Shown piece after piece: positions 8,362-8,587 of a stretch of DNA of 8,587 nucleotides. How positions within the stretch are numbered: position 1 is the stretch's first letter; each line of letters begins with the position of its first letter. The DNA is from an uncultured bacterium (lineage in GTDB: Bacteria > Patescibacteriota > Minisyncoccia > Phycocordibacterales > UBA9973), in assembly GCA_903895055.1 (NCBI GenBank), contig CAITSL010000003.1, positions 1 to 8,587 of the forward strand. Direction: 5' to 3'. The notes beneath the pieces are model-generated. The model ran no database searches, was not told the origin of the DNA, and saw only the letters and a program-made list of their open reading frames with translations. Position numbers and translations under genes: made by a program.

Positions 8362-8378
8362 GCCTTATATAATAAGGC
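8362..8378 (-). other. Leader hairpin in the rpoB 5' untranslated region
   Basis: GCCTTAT (8362-8368) and ATAAGGC (8372-8378) form a perfect 7-bp stem with a 3-nt loop. It lies about 47 nt downstream of the predicted transcription start and about 80 nt before rpoB. No U-run follows it in the direction of transcription, so it is not a standard terminator. It could be a regulatory or stabilising leader structure. The pairing is visible in the sequence; any function is unknown. Confidence 0.45.
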
Positions 8379-8424
8379 TCTAATAATATAAACAGGAGTG
8401 CATCCAAGACACAATCTATCAATC

Positions 8425-8444
8425 AAAGGAGAGTATACTCCTTT
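8425..8444. promoter_or_regulatory. 20-bp dyad centred on the -10 box (candidate operator)
   Basis: The + strand reads AAAGGAG-AGTATA-CTCCTTT. The two 7-bp arms are perfect inverted repeats and the 6-bp centre is exactly the -10 hexamer of the rpoB promoter. A dimeric repressor bound here would block polymerase directly. Because transcription is predicted to start near 8425, at the far edge of the dyad, an RNA hairpin is unlikely and a DNA-level role is more plausible. Function is inferred; only the symmetry is seen. Confidence 0.5.
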
Positions 8445-8459
8445 CAAATTTTTTGTCAA
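8432..8459 (-). promoter_or_regulatory. Sigma-70-type promoter for rpoB-rpoC-dnaG
   Basis: On the minus strand there is a perfect -35 box TTGACA (8459-8454), a 16-bp spacer and a -10 box TATACT (8437-8432) matching five of six consensus bases. Transcription would start near 8425, giving a leader of about 140 nt before rpoB. It lies 13 bp beyond the stop of the upstream gene and is the best promoter match seen in the gap. No comparable site was seen between rpoB and rpoC or between rpoC and dnaG, where the gaps are only 19 and 7 bp, so it probably serves all three genes. Confidence 0.8.
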
Positions 8460-8472
8460 CAAAAAAATAGAT

Positions 8473-8587
8473 TTAATTAGTTTTGGTTATCTTTTTGATT
8501 TTAGGGGTAATGGTTTTGGTAACAATCTTTACTGTCTTGGCAGTTAGAATATTAGTTGTCTTATCCAAGGTTCCGGCCACAATTACC
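8473..8587 (-). CDS. C-terminal end of an unidentified protein (DUF5666-like?)
   Basis: An open frame enters from the right edge and stops at TAA (8475-8473), giving 37 complete residues. It begins VIVAGTLDKTTNILTAKTVK and continues with a lysine/threonine-rich tail ending KKITKTN. The GTLD-x-TTN-x-L-TAK pattern resembles the end of small beta-barrel DUF5666 domains, in which a similar strand-turn-strand recurs, but the piece is too short for a firm assignment. The basic tail could sit outside a fold or bind nucleic acid; this is speculation. It is in the same orientation as rpoB. No hairpin terminator was seen between its stop and the rpoB promoter, so some readthrough into rpoB is possible. 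That the frame is coding rests on its non-random composition and its clean stop just before the promoter. Confidence 0.6.
   Translation of the reverse strand, partial: VIVAGTLDKTTNILTAKTVKIVTKTITPKIKKITKTN

Larger units (their letters stand above)
8283..8431 (-). other. Untranslated leader of the rpoB operon
   Basis: This stretch between the -10 box and the rpoB start has no convincing gene on either strand. It is AT-rich and contains the two possible hairpins listed separately and an imperfect palindrome around ACTAGTTAATTAGT (8343-8356). No known riboswitch or tRNA-like pattern was recognised. Confidence 0.55.

Noticed and set aside
8370..8394. Short leader ORF beginning ATGCACTCC (7 codons) or a longer TTG-started frame in the rpoB leader
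   Set aside because: No ribosome binding site at a proper distance, no run of regulatory codons, and the length is within chance expectation.
8385..8415. Second promoter in the leader (TTGTGT followed by TATATT)
   Set aside because: The match to consensus is poor and the spacing is 18 bp. The site at 8432-8459 is far better, and such A/T-rich hexamers are common here.
1..8587. CRISPR array, tRNA, rRNA, insertion sequence or novel defence cassette
   Set aside because: No repeat-spacer pattern, RNA gene signature, transposase or unfamiliar gene cluster was seen. The window is almost wholly filled by three housekeeping genes.

Overview
The window looks bacterial and AT-rich. Every gene seen is on the minus strand, so transcription runs from high to low coordinates. 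It holds the core of the transcription machinery: rpoB (RNA polymerase beta), then rpoC (beta'), then the first 482 codons of dnaG (primase), which leaves the window at base 1. The last ~115 bases carry the C-terminal end of a further minus-strand gene upstream of rpoB. The reading frames use the standard code, with TAA stops and no internal TGA.

The beta and beta' subunits are compact (about 1062 and 1206 residues) and lack the large insertions of the E. coli subunits. The AT-rich composition, short beta, absence of clear Shine-Dalgarno sequences, gene order and a DUF5666-like fragment next door together suggest a Patescibacteria/CPR genome, perhaps Parcubacteria. This placement is an inference of moderate to low confidence.

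Layout from transcription start to end: a partial hypothetical gene (8473-8587); a strong sigma-70-type promoter (8432-8459) whose -10 box is the exact centre of a 20-bp dyad (8425-8444); a leader of about 140 nt with two possible hairpins; rpoB (8282-5094); 19 bp; rpoC (5074-1454); 7 bp; dnaG (1446 to beyond 1). The tight spacing suggests that one transcript carries the whole catalytic core of RNA polymerase plus the replication primase. In E. coli these belong to two operons (rplKAJL-rpoBC and rpsU-dnaG-rpoD).

No unknown multi-gene system is present. The most unusual element is a pair of perfect abutting hairpins (762-798) inside dnaG. They add roughly a dozen in-frame residues just before the conserved KYLNSP motif and resemble a protein-coding palindromic repeat inserted in an essential gene. 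Other points of interest are substitutions in the rifampicin-binding region of beta, the dyad on the promoter, and a lysine/glutamate-rich insertion in the N-terminal part of beta'.
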